A DNA stretch of 64,000 bases, from the NCBI GenBank assembly GCA_051747425.1, contig JBNJGD010000002.1:1-64000 (forward strand), written 5' to 3'. Origin of the DNA: HTCC5015 sp051747425. Lineage in GTDB: Bacteria; Pseudomonadota; Gammaproteobacteria; HTCC5015. The position numbers and the translations under genes are program-made. A model generated the notes under the pieces. It did no database searches and was not told the origin of the DNA. It was given only the letters and a program-made list of their open reading frames with translations. Within the stretch, counting starts at the first letter, position 1. Every line of letters starts with the position of its first letter. Positions 17,920-25,813 of the stretch are shown in pieces.

Positions 17920-18634
17920 GGGCAAACTCGCTCACTTCTTCGGGGTGACTCACCATGAGGGCATGGCAGCCAGAAATCAAACGCAGTCGCGCACCCAGCA
18001 ATTGGGCCATCGGCCGGACAATCGCCGGGGGTACAACGCCGTCTACCTCACTCATCATATACCCCGCCACAGCGGGCCCGGCCAGCTCCTGGCGCAGATC
18101 CAGGTGGCGCAGCAAGTACAAACCCTGCTCCAGAGAGACGGCTGAGCCGACCGGCGACAATGCACGCCTCGCCTCCCGGCAGCCATAGGCCGACAACCCC
18201 AGAAAACGCCTGGCCAGACCAGCCGGCGAAGTACTCAGGGCCGTGGCAAAATCGTCCAACACTGCCGAATCAACACCCGGCCAGTCGCGACCCGCAACAA
18301 AGCGCGGGGCCGACGCAACAGCCGCCACAGAAGAGATCCGCTCAGGGTATCGACCGGCCAGGGCCAGGGCCAGGTTGCCCCCCAGAGACCAACCCAGCCA
18401 GTTCGCGCCATCGGGTGCGCGGGCCAACAAGTCCTCACACCAACGCGCCAGCAAGGCCGGCGCGTCGCGGCCGTCCTGCGCCAACGCCCGTTCCCCGGGC
18501 AAATCGGGCAAATCCAGACAATGGACATCGAACTCACCGGCCAGGCACTCAACCACCGCAGACCAGGCCCCGGCATCCACACCCCAGCCGGACAACAGCA
18601 CCAGCGGCGGCCGGCCACCGAAAGCGATACTCAA
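17900..18634 (-). CDS. bioH: Pimeloyl-ACP methyl ester carboxylesterase BioH
   Basis: Alpha/beta hydrolase that removes the methyl group placed by BioC once the pimeloyl chain is complete. From the TTG at 18634 it has 244 residues. It has nucleophile-elbow GWSLGG with Ser83 and a C-terminal catalytic-histidine segment (GCHALMVSHPEE). The oxyanion segment reads LLSGWG where many BioH proteins have HGWG. The TTG overlaps the tsaD stop (TTGA) and is preceded by GAGGGGG. A longer ATG reading from 18766 would lie almost entirely inside tsaD and lacks homology. Confidence 0.9.
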   Translation of the reverse strand: MSIAFGGRPPLVLLSGWGVDAGAWSAVVECLAGEFDVHCLDLPDLPGERALAQDGRDAPALLARWCEDLLARAPDGANWLGWSLGGNLALALAGRYPERISSVAAVASAPRFVAGRDWPGVDSAVLDDFATALSTSPAGLARRFLGLSAYGCREARRALSPVGSAVSLEQGLYLLRHLDLRQELAGPAVAGYMMSEVDGVVPPAIVRPMAQLLGARLRLISGCHALMVSHPEEVSEFARDCFCR

Positions 18635-19662
18635 GCCGCCCCCTCGGGCGGTTGCAGGGCCTCCATGTCCCAGCGCGGCCGCGCCGACACCGCCAGCCCC
18701 TCGCACTCCCCGGCCAGCAGGCGCTGGGCACCCGCGTAGGCCATCATGGCGCCATTGTCTGTGCAAAACTCGATTCGCGGATAACGCACTTGCGCCCCAC
18801 AGCGCTCCGCCTCCTCCGCCAGACGCTGGCGCAGCGCCTGGTTAGCACCGACGCCGCCGGCCACTACCAGTGTCTTTAGCCCCGTCTCCTTCAGGGCGCG
18901 GCGTGCCTTGATGGCCAGCACATCCACCACTGCGGCCTGAAAACTGGCCGCCAAATGGGCTCGCTCGCTCGCCAGACCGGCCTCACCCACCTGCCTTACC
19001 GCCGTTAAAACGGCGGTTTTGAGGCCACTGAAACTGAAATCCAGCCCCGGCCTGTCAACCATGGGGCGTGGAAACGGGTAGCGAGCCGGGTCTCCGGCCT
19101 CGGCCGCCCTCGCCAGAGCCGGCCCGCCGGGGTAACCCAGACCGAGCAGCTGGGCCGATTTATCAAAGGCCTCACCGGCGGCGTCGTCGAGACTCTCACC
19201 GAGCCGGCGGTAGCGGCCGACGCCCTCGACCGCCACCAGCATGGTGTGCCCGCCCGAAACCAGCAGGGCGAGGAAGGGGAAGCCGGGAGGCTGATCCTCC
19301 AGCATCGGCGCCAGCAAATGCCCCTCCATATGATGAAGCCCCAGAGCGGGCACCTGCAGGGACCAGGCCAGCGAACGGGCCATGGAGGCACCAGTGAGCA
19401 ACGCCCCCATCAGCCCCGGGCCCGCAGTATAGGCCACGGCATCGATATCGCCGCTCCCCAGCCCGGCACCGGCCAGCACTTGCCGCAGCAGCGGGGTCAG
19501 ACGCAGGATGTGGTCCCGCGAGGCCAGCTCCGGTACCACCCCCCCATATTCGGCGTGCACCGCCACCTGGGAGTGGAGCGCGTGAGACAGCAACCCGGCG
19601 TCGCTGTCGTACAGCGCCAAACCGGTCTCGTCACAGGAACTTTCAACGCCGAGTACGCGCAT
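18631..19662 (-). CDS. tsaD: tRNA threonylcarbamoyladenosine transferase TsaD
   Basis: Catalytic subunit that transfers the threonylcarbamoyl group to A37 of ANN-decoding tRNAs (t6A). The 343-residue ASKHA-fold protein begins MRVLGVESSCDET and has the metal-binding HMEGH at 111-115, the same numbering as in E. coli. An ATG seven codons upstream is possible, but the family start and a GGGGGAG ribosome site favour 19662. It is divergent from rpsU, the classical neighbour, and its stop overlaps the TTG start of bioH. Confidence 0.97.
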   Translation of the reverse strand: MRVLGVESSCDETGLALYDSDAGLLSHALHSQVAVHAEYGGVVPELASRDHILRLTPLLRQVLAGAGLGSGDIDAVAYTAGPGLMGALLTGASMARSLAWSLQVPALGLHHMEGHLLAPMLEDQPPGFPFLALLVSGGHTMLVAVEGVGRYRRLGESLDDAAGEAFDKSAQLLGLGYPGGPALARAAEAGDPARYPFPRPMVDRPGLDFSFSGLKTAVLTAVRQVGEAGLASERAHLAASFQAAVVDVLAIKARRALKETGLKTLVVAGGVGANQALRQRLAEEAERCGAQVRYPRIEFCTDNGAMMAYAGAQRLLAGECEGLAVSARPRWDMEALQPPEGAA

Positions 19663-19677
19663 GTTGGGCTTTCTCCC

Positions 19678-19694
19678 CCGCATTTGAAATGCGG
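19678..19694. promoter_or_regulatory. 17-bp palindrome in the tsaD/rpsU divergent region
   Basis: CCGCATTT and AAATGCGG are perfect inverted arms around a single G. On the tsaD side, the element ends three bases before the GGGGGAG ribosome site region. On the rpsU side, it abuts the weak -35. It could be a repressor operator acting on both genes, or a hairpin next to the tsaD ribosome site. Confidence 0.5.
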
Positions 19695-19696
19695 AC

Positions 19697-19726
19697 TGGA
19701 TTTTTTGTCGGGCCCGGTATTATAAT
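19697..19726 (+). promoter_or_regulatory. rpsU promoter
   Basis: TATAAT at 19721-19726 is a perfect -10. The best -35 is a weak TGGATT at 19697-19702 (18-base spacer). A GC-rich CGCGCCCC discriminator follows, as is usual for stringently controlled ribosomal genes. Confidence 0.55.
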
Positions 19727-19760
19727 CGCGCCCCTTTTCCAACGAAACGAGTTTGTCGAT

Positions 19761-19976
19761 ATGCCTGACGTACGCGTTAAAGAACACGAGCCCTTTGAGG
19801 CTGCCCTGCGCCGCTTTAAGCGCTCCTGTGAAAAAGCGGGCGTAGTGACCGAAGCTCGCCGCCGCGAGTTTTACGAGAAGCCCACTGCCAAGCGCAAGCG
19901 CGAAAAGGCGGCCGCTTCCAAGCGCCACGCCAAGCGCCTGTACAAAGAGCAGGCTCGCCGCGTTCGTCTCTACTGA
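19761..19976 (+). CDS. rpsU: 30S ribosomal protein S21
   Basis: Small-subunit protein needed for efficient initiation. It has 71 residues, starts MPDVRVKEHEPFEAALRRFKR and ends in a basic tail (KRLYKEQARRVRLY), exactly the S21 pattern. A reading from 19689 would add 24 non-homologous residues. In most gammaproteobacteria rpsU heads the macromolecular synthesis operon rpsU-dnaG-rpoD. Here the next gene is yqeY, and dnaG lies about 18 kb away. Confidence 0.98.
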   Translation: MPDVRVKEHEPFEAALRRFKRSCEKAGVVTEARRREFYEKPTAKRKREKAAASKRHAKRLYKEQARRVRLY

Positions 19977-19992
19977 GTCGAGCGATAGCGCC

Positions 19993-20457
19993 ATGCCCGC
20001 TGCAGCCAGCCCGCTTAAGGCCACTATTATTGAGGCCATGAAGGCCGCCATGAAAGGTGGTGACAAGCCCCGTTTGGCCGTTATTCGCCAAATACAGGCA
20101 GCCATCAAACAGGTGGAAGTCGACGAGCGACGCGACCTCAGCGACGCCGATGTGTTGGCCGTGCTCGACAAGATGAGCAAACAGCGGCGCGAATCCATTG
20201 AGCAGTACGAAAATGCCGGGCGCACCGAGTTGGCCGAGCAGGAGCACTTTGAACTGGGTGTGATCCAGGACTTCCTGCCCCAACCGCTGGCCGACAACGA
20301 AATCGAAGACCTCATCAAGGCCGCCATTGCCGACACCGGCGCCGAAAGCATGCGCGACATGGGCAAGGTTATGGGCCAAATCAAACCAAAAATGCAAGGG
20401 CGCGCTGACATGTCCAAAGTCAGCGCCCAGGTCAAGTCGCTGCTAAGCCAGGCTTGA
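19993..20457 (+). CDS. yqeY: GatB/YqeY domain protein
   Basis: A 154-residue protein of the YqeY family, related to the tRNA-binding tail domain of GatB. It begins with a helical bundle (IIEAMKAAMKGGDKPRLAVIRQIQAAI) and ends in the conserved MGKVMGQIKPKMQGRADMSKVSAQVK segment. It is often found between rpsU and dnaG; here it follows rpsU after 16 bases. A role in tRNA or amidotransferase handling is suggested by the fold, but the physiological function is not established. Confidence 0.92.
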   Translation: MPAAASPLKATIIEAMKAAMKGGDKPRLAVIRQIQAAIKQVEVDERRDLSDADVLAVLDKMSKQRRESIEQYENAGRTELAEQEHFELGVIQDFLPQPLADNEIEDLIKAAIADTGAESMRDMGKVMGQIKPKMQGRADMSKVSAQVKSLLSQA

Positions 20458-20505
20458 AGCCCTCCCCAGCAGCGCTGCCGTCAGCGACACCAGAGAGATT
20501 ACGCC

Positions 20506-21918
20506 ATGGGTAGTAGCAACACATTCCAGTTTCTCGATGTGCCCCGCCAGGACCCCGAAAAGACCTCGGCGGAAGTTCGCATCAAAGAGTTCAAGGAAAT
20601 CTACAGCGACTTCGACGCCGAAACTGCGGCCTCTCAATCCGAGCGCTGCCTGGAGTGCGGCAACCCCTATTGCGAGTGGAAGTGCCCGGTGCACAACTAC
20701 ATCCCCAACTGGCTCAAACTGGTCTCCGAGGGCAACCTCTTTGAGGCCGCCGAGCTGTCGCACAAAACCAATTCACTGCCCGAAGTCTGCGGCCGCGTTT
20801 GCCCCCAGGATCGCCTCTGCGAGGGCGCCTGCACCCTGAATGACGGCTTTGGCGCCGTCACCATCGGCTCGGTGGAGAAGTACATCACGGACGAGGCCTG
20901 GAAGCAGGGCTGGCGCCCCGACATGTCGGGCGTGGTCCCCACGGACAAGCGGGTCGCCGTCATCGGCGCCGGCCCAGCCGGTCTCGGCTGCGCCGATGTC
21001 CTGGTGCGCAATGGCGTCCAGCCCGTGGTCTTCGACAAATACCCCGAGATCGGCGGCCTGCTAACCTTTGGCATCCCGCCCTTCAAGCTGGAGAAGCACA
21101 TCGTCCAGCGCCGCCGCCAGATGATGGAGGAAATGGGCGTCGAATTCCGCCTCGGCGTGGAAATCGGCAACGACATTCCCTTCCAGGATCTGCTCGACGA
21201 GTACGACGCAGTCTTCCTCGGCATGGGCACCTACACCTATATGAAGGGCGGTTTCCCCGGCGAGGATCTGCCCGGCGTCTACGAGGCACTGCCCTTTCTG
21301 ATTTCCAACATCAATCGCCTGATGGGCCTGGAAAAAGACCCCAGCGAGTACATCAGCGTCGAGGGTAAACGCGTCGTCGTACTCGGTGGCGGCGACACCG
21401 CCATGGACTGCAACCGCACCTCGATTCGCCAGGGCGCCACCAGCGTGCACTGCGCCTACCGCCGCGACGAGGCCAACATGCCCGGCTCGGCGCGGGAAGT
21501 GAAAAACGCCAAGGAAGAGGGTGTCGAGTTCCTGTGGAACCGCCAGCCCGTGGAAATCGTCGGCAAGGACAAGGTTGAGGGCGTCAAGGTGGTCCGCACC
21601 GAGCTCGGCGAGCCCGATGCCCGCGGGCGTCGCCGCCCCGAGCCGGTTCCGGGCACCGAGGAAGTAATTCCGGCAGACAATGTCCTGATCGCCTTCGGCT
21701 TCCGCCCCAGCCCGGCCAGCTGGTTTGATGACTTTAGCATCCTGACTGACGAGGGAGGCCGGGTGAAAGCCCCGGCCGGCGCACAGAACGCCCACCAGAC
21801 CACCAATGAAAAGGTCTTTGCCGGCGGCGACATGGTGCGCGGCTCGGATCTGGTGGTCACCGCCGTCTTTGAGGGCCGCAATGCCGCCGAGGGGATTCTC
21901 GACTACCTCAATGTCTAG
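20506..21918 (+). CDS. gltD: Glutamate synthase (NADPH) small subunit
   Basis: FAD/NADPH-dependent beta subunit of GOGAT that feeds electrons to the large subunit for converting glutamine and 2-oxoglutarate to glutamate. The 470-residue protein has N-terminal [4Fe-4S] cysteines (CLECGNPYCEWKCP near 44-57, and VCGRVCPQDRLCEGAC), an FAD-binding GAGPAGLG and an NADPH-binding GGGDTAMD. Normally it is immediately downstream of gltB; here gltB is about 12 kb away beyond hemE, ponA and pilMNOPQ, so the two subunits are transcribed separately. Confidence 0.97.
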   Translation: MGSSNTFQFLDVPRQDPEKTSAEVRIKEFKEIYSDFDAETAASQSERCLECGNPYCEWKCPVHNYIPNWLKLVSEGNLFEAAELSHKTNSLPEVCGRVCPQDRLCEGACTLNDGFGAVTIGSVEKYITDEAWKQGWRPDMSGVVPTDKRVAVIGAGPAGLGCADVLVRNGVQPVVFDKYPEIGGLLTFGIPPFKLEKHIVQRRRQMMEEMGVEFRLGVEIGNDIPFQDLLDEYDAVFLGMGTYTYMKGGFPGEDLPGVYEALPFLISNINRLMGLEKDPSEYISVEGKRVVVLGGGDTAMDCNRTSIRQGATSVHCAYRRDEANMPGSAREVKNAKEEGVEFLWNRQPVEIVGKDKVEGVKVVRTELGEPDARGRRRPEPVPGTEEVIPADNVLIAFGFRPSPASWFDDFSILTDEGGRVKAPAGAQNAHQTTNEKVFAGGDMVRGSDLVVTAVFEGRNAAEGILDYLNV

Positions 21919-21943
21919 GTAGCTGGACCCCATGGAACACCAC

Positions 21944-21982
21944 AGGCGCGGAGCCGGCCCAGTGCCCTCTGCGCCTTTTTTT
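21944..21982 (+). terminator. Rho-independent terminator after gltD
   Basis: AGGCGCGGAG (21944-21953) pairs with CTCTGCGCCT (21967-21976) through ten pairs including one G·U, with a 13-base loop, followed by seven Ts. It separates gltD from hemE, which must have its own promoter or depend on readthrough. Confidence 0.8.
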
Positions 21983-22002
21983 ACCCGCTGTGAGAGGCAA
22001 TG

Positions 22003-23073
22003 ATGAGCGAGCTGAAAAACGACCGTCTGCTGCGCGCCCTGGCGCGCCAACCCGTCGACCGCACGCCACTGTGGATTATGCGCCAGGCCGGACGCTACCT
22101 ACCCGAATACCGGGCCACCCGGGAACAGGCAGGCAGCTTCATGAACCTGTGTCGCAATGCCGACCTGGCCTGCGAAGTCACCCTGCAGCCGCTGGCACGC
22201 TACGAACTCGACGCCGCCATCCTGTTCTCCGACATTCTCACCGTGCCTGACGCCATGGGCCAGGGACTCTACTTTGTGCCCGGCGAGGGCCCCAAATTCG
22301 AGCGCACAGTGCGCAGCGAAGCCGACCTCAAGCAATTGGCCACCCCGGATGCCGAGAAGGAACTGGGCTATGTCATGAACGCGGTGCGAACCATCCGCCG
22401 CGAGCTCGACGGCTCGGTGCCCCTGATCGGTTTTGCCGGCAGCCCCTGGACCATCGCCACCTACATGGTGGAGGGCGGCAGCAGCCGGGACTTCGCCCAC
22501 ATCAAGGGCATGCTCTTCGGCAACCCGACCCTGCTTCACCAGCTTCTGGAAAAGATCACCGCCACCACCATCGAATACCTCCGCGCCCAGGTCGCCGCCG
22601 GCGCCCAGGCGGTTATGATTTTTGACACCTGGGGCGGCGCACTGTCTCCCGCCAACTACCGGGAATTTTCGCTGCAGTATATGAAGAAAATCGTCGACGC
22701 CCTGCCCGCCGAGGCCGACGGCCGCGCGGTGCCCAGCGTGCTCTTTACCAAAAATGGTGGCCAATGGCTGGAAACCATGGCCGGGGCCGGCAGCGCCGCT
22801 CTGGGCCTCGACTGGACCACCGATCTGGCCGATGCCCGGCGCCGGGTTGGCGACAAGGTCGCCCTTCAGGGCAATCTCGACCCCAGCGCCCTCTACGCGC
22901 CGCCCGCCGCCATTCGCGACGAGGTTCGCAAAGTCCTGGAAAGTTACGGCAGCGGGAATGGCCATGTTTTCAATCTGGGTCACGGCATTCACCAACACAT
23001 CGACCCAGATCATGTCAGCGCCCTGGTCGAGGCAGTGCACGAGCTCAGCCCGGCCTACCATCAGGGCGGTTAA
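22003..23073 (+). CDS. hemE: Uroporphyrinogen decarboxylase
   Basis: Cytoplasmic enzyme that decarboxylates the four acetate side chains of uroporphyrinogen III to give coproporphyrinogen III in haem synthesis. The 356-residue protein has the family signature WIMRQAGRYLPEYR near 24-37 and a conserved GFAGSPWTIATYM block. The second of two adjacent ATGs is used because GAGG lies five bases before it. It is convergent with ponA, with seven bases between the stop codons. Confidence 0.97.
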   Translation: MSELKNDRLLRALARQPVDRTPLWIMRQAGRYLPEYRATREQAGSFMNLCRNADLACEVTLQPLARYELDAAILFSDILTVPDAMGQGLYFVPGEGPKFERTVRSEADLKQLATPDAEKELGYVMNAVRTIRRELDGSVPLIGFAGSPWTIATYMVEGGSSRDFAHIKGMLFGNPTLLHQLLEKITATTIEYLRAQVAAGAQAVMIFDTWGGALSPANYREFSLQYMKKIVDALPAEADGRAVPSVLFTKNGGQWLETMAGAGSAALGLDWTTDLADARRRVGDKVALQGNLDPSALYAPPAAIRDEVRKVLESYGSGNGHVFNLGHGIHQHIDPDHVSALVEAVHELSPAYHQGG

Positions 23074-23080
23074 CGCCCAC

Positions 23081-25636
23081 TCAGAACAGCGGTTCGGCGG
23101 CGGACTCTTCCTCACCGCCCTCTTCGTCTTCCTCCCGGCTGTCATCGCTATTGTAAAAGTTGGCACTGTCGGGAACCGCCGTTTCGGTCGGGACATTCTC
23201 CTCGCGGAAATACTCAAAGATGGCGTTGCTCTGACCCGGATAGGCCAACAGGCCCGACTCGGGGTCGATGCGGATGGAGACAACTCCTTCGGGCTGCACC
23301 AGTCTTGACGACTCGCTGTCGCGCAGAGCCACCTCCATAAAGTCGACCCAGATGGGCAGCGCCGCACCAGCGCCAGTGCCGCCAAAGCCCAGAGTTTTCA
23401 AGGAGTCGTGGCCTACCCAGACTGAAGCCACCAAATCATCGTTGAAGCCACTGAACCAGGCATCGACCAGGTCGTTGGTGGTGCCGGTCTTTCCGGCGAG
23501 ATCATTGCGCCCCAGACGCAAAGCCTTCCTCGCGGTACCTCGTTTGACCACATCCTGCATCATGGAGCGGGTGATAAAAGCGACTGCCGGATCCAGAACG
23601 CGTTCGGCCGGCGTTATCTCCGGCTCTACTTCCGACTCGTGCTCCTCACCTTCCAGCGCCGCCTCCAGAGCGGCGGCCGACGCCTCGTCGACCACTTCGT
23701 CACCGCCCTCGATACCCGCCATTGAAGGCTGCTCCTCTTCAGTCGTCACCGCTTCGTCCTCGTCTTCGAAGCACGCCCCACAGGCACTGCTACGAGGACT
23801 GGCATAGACCACACGGCTATTGCGGTCTTCAATGCGATCAATGAAATAGGGGGCAACGCGGAAGCCATTATTGGCAAATACGGAAAAGTGACTGGCCATT
23901 TCCAGCGGAGTCGCAGAATTACTGCCCAGGGCCAGGGACAAATCTTTTGACAGGTGTTCGGGATCAAACCCCAGGCGCATGGCAAAGCGCCTCACCGGCT
24001 GGATGCCCAACTGGATCAACAGGCGTATGGAAACCAGGTTGCGCGAGCGAACCAGCCCTTCGCGCAGGCGCGTGGGGCCATAGAATTTGCCACTGTAGTT
24101 CTCCGGCTTCCACTTGCTCTCCAGCGCGGGATCGTCGAACACCACAGGGGCATCATTGATTACGGTCGCCGCCGTGTACCCCTGATCCAGCGCTGCGGCG
24201 TAGAGGAAAGGCTTGAAGCTGGAACCGGTCTGGCGCTCGGCCTGGGCGGCGCGGTTGAACTTGCTGCGGAAGAAGTCGTAGCCCCCCACCAGTGCGCGCA
24301 GGGCCCCGTCTTCGGGGTCCAGCGCGACCAGTGCCCCCTCTACTTCGGGAGACTGAGCCAGGCGGACCCGACCCTCGCTGGTAAATTCAACCCAGACGAG
24401 ATCGCCTTCTGCCAGCACCTCGTCAACGGCTTCAATTTCGGGCCCAACGCGTCCATTGTCGCGGATGTGGCGTGCCCAGGACACTGCCTCGAGATCGAAC
24501 TCGGCCACCGTCTCCTCACCGAGGTAGAGGCTGGCAGACTCCTCGTCAACGCTGGTGACCAGGGCCGGCTCGAGCCCCCCAGCGGAGGGCAAATCGGAGA
24601 CGGCGTCCTCAAAAGCTTCACTGTCCACCTCGCCGTCCTCAAGCCGCCAATCCTCCAGCTGGGCCAGTGGTCCGCGGTAGCCGTGACGCTGATCCACCGA
24701 GCGCAAACCGGCACGCAGGGCACGACTGGCCGCCTGCTGCATCTCACTGTCCACCGTGGTGTAGACACTCATCCCCGCTTCATAAACCGCATCGGGGAAG
24801 GTCTCGGCGACAAAATGGCGAACCATCTCGCCCACATAGTAAGCCTCGACCTCCGGGTTTACGGCGTGCATTTTGGCCGTTACCGGCGCCTCTACCGCTT
24901 GCTGGTGAACTGTTTCATCGATATACCCCAGCGCCAACATGCGACCGAGCACATAATTTCTGCGCGAGAGCGCGCGCTCCGGATTATCGATGGGGTTATT
25001 GCTCGATGGCGCCTTGGGCAAGCCGGCAATCACCGCCATCTCCGCAACGCTGAGCTCGCCGACCTCCTTGCCGTAGTAGGTCTTGGCCGCCGCTGCCACA
25101 CCATAGGCACGCTTGCCGAGATAAATCTTGTTGAAATAGAGCTCGAGGACTTTTTCCTTGCTCAGTTCGCGACTGATTTTCAAGGCCAGCAACATCTCGT
25201 TGAGCTTGCGCAGGATGGTCTTTTCCCGGCTGAGGAAGAAATTCCGGGCCACCTGCATGGTAATGGTACTGCCGCCCTGGGCGCGCTCCCCGGTCAGCCC
25301 CCACATAACGGCTGCACGAACAATGCCTTGCCAGTCGACTCCGGGGTGCTCGTAGAAGCGGTCATCCTCGGCGGCAATAAAAGCCTGCTTGAGCAACTCC
25401 GGGGTATCATCAATGTCCAGAGGCATTCGCCGCTTGGTGCCGTATTCGGCGATCAGCTTGCCATCCTGACTATAAACCCTGAGCGGCTCCTGCAACTCGA
25501 AATCTCTCAGAGCCTCCACTTCCGGCAGCTTTGGCTCGAGGTACCAGTAGAGCCCCGCCAGTCCGGCGAAACCGAGTAAAGCAGAGATGACTACCGCGAT
25601 AGCGGCATACTTTATAAAACGACGAAACTTGGACAC
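23081..25636 (-). CDS. mrcA: Penicillin-binding protein 1A (bifunctional transglycosylase/transpeptidase)
   Basis: Class A peptidoglycan synthase anchored in the inner membrane. The 851-residue protein has a membrane helix at about 10-30, the GT51 domain with catalytic glutamate in AAEDDRFYEHPGVD (about 90), an OB-like insert, and the transpeptidase domain with serine in TGSSFKPF (about 475), an SRN motif and KTGTTND (about 715). An acidic insert of about 55 residues (near 622-675) interrupts the transpeptidase domain. The GTG at 25636 has a GGGAAGA ribosome site; a TTG reading is eight codons longer. Divergent from pilM, as in many gammaproteobacteria. Confidence 0.95.
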   Translation of the reverse strand: MSKFRRFIKYAAIAVVISALLGFAGLAGLYWYLEPKLPEVEALRDFELQEPLRVYSQDGKLIAEYGTKRRMPLDIDDTPELLKQAFIAAEDDRFYEHPGVDWQGIVRAAVMWGLTGERAQGGSTITMQVARNFFLSREKTILRKLNEMLLALKISRELSKEKVLELYFNKIYLGKRAYGVAAAAKTYYGKEVGELSVAEMAVIAGLPKAPSSNNPIDNPERALSRRNYVLGRMLALGYIDETVHQQAVEAPVTAKMHAVNPEVEAYYVGEMVRHFVAETFPDAVYEAGMSVYTTVDSEMQQAASRALRAGLRSVDQRHGYRGPLAQLEDWRLEDGEVDSEAFEDAVSDLPSAGGLEPALVTSVDEESASLYLGEETVAEFDLEAVSWARHIRDNGRVGPEIEAVDEVLAEGDLVWVEFTSEGRVRLAQSPEVEGALVALDPEDGALRALVGGYDFFRSKFNRAAQAERQTGSSFKPFLYAAALDQGYTAATVINDAPVVFDDPALESKWKPENYSGKFYGPTRLREGLVRSRNLVSIRLLIQLGIQPVRRFAMRLGFDPEHLSKDLSLALGSNSATPLEMASHFSVFANNGFRVAPYFIDRIEDRNSRVVYASPRSSACGACFEDEDEAVTTEEEQPSMAGIEGGDEVVDEASAAALEAALEGEEHESEVEPEITPAERVLDPAVAFITRSMMQDVVKRGTARKALRLGRNDLAGKTGTTNDLVDAWFSGFNDDLVASVWVGHDSLKTLGFGGTGAGAALPIWVDFMEVALRDSESSRLVQPEGVVSIRIDPESGLLAYPGQSNAIFEYFREENVPTETAVPDSANFYNSDDSREEDEEGGEEESAAEPLF

Positions 25637-25813
25637 AAAAGATCTTCCCGGGAACAACAAAGATGACTTAAGAAAACACTTTAATTATAAGGGTTTAGAC
25701 TCAAAGAAAGAAAAGCTTGGAAATTTGCTAGTATTTTTATGCACTTAGGGCTAGTATTTAACAAACTAGATAATGTAGGCTACTACTAAGTTCAACCGAG
25801 AGTGGGTAATGCC
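25637..25813. promoter_or_regulatory. Divergent ponA/pilM promoter region, AT-rich, with direct repeats
   Basis: This intergenic stretch is markedly AT-rich compared with its surroundings. For ponA, the minus strand has a perfect TATAAT at 25689-25684. For pilM, GATAAT at 25769-25774 is a possible -10. The decamer GCTAGTATTT occurs twice, at 25727-25736 and 25750-25759, 23 bases apart, with a looser copy (ACTAGATAAT) at 25765. The repeats stand where an activator of pilM could bind. Confidence 0.5.

Noticed and set aside
22099..23385. A 428-codon minus-strand frame across hemE
   Set aside because: Antisense to hemE, crosses into the end of ponA and has no coherent domain.
23954..25579. A 541-codon open frame on the plus strand opposite ponA
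   Set aside because: Composition mirrors the codon bias of PBP1A on the other strand and no domain is recognised.
25718..25732. Possible sigma-54 promoter before pilM (TTGGAAATTTGC)
   Set aside because: The GG and GC elements are six bases apart, not the required ten.
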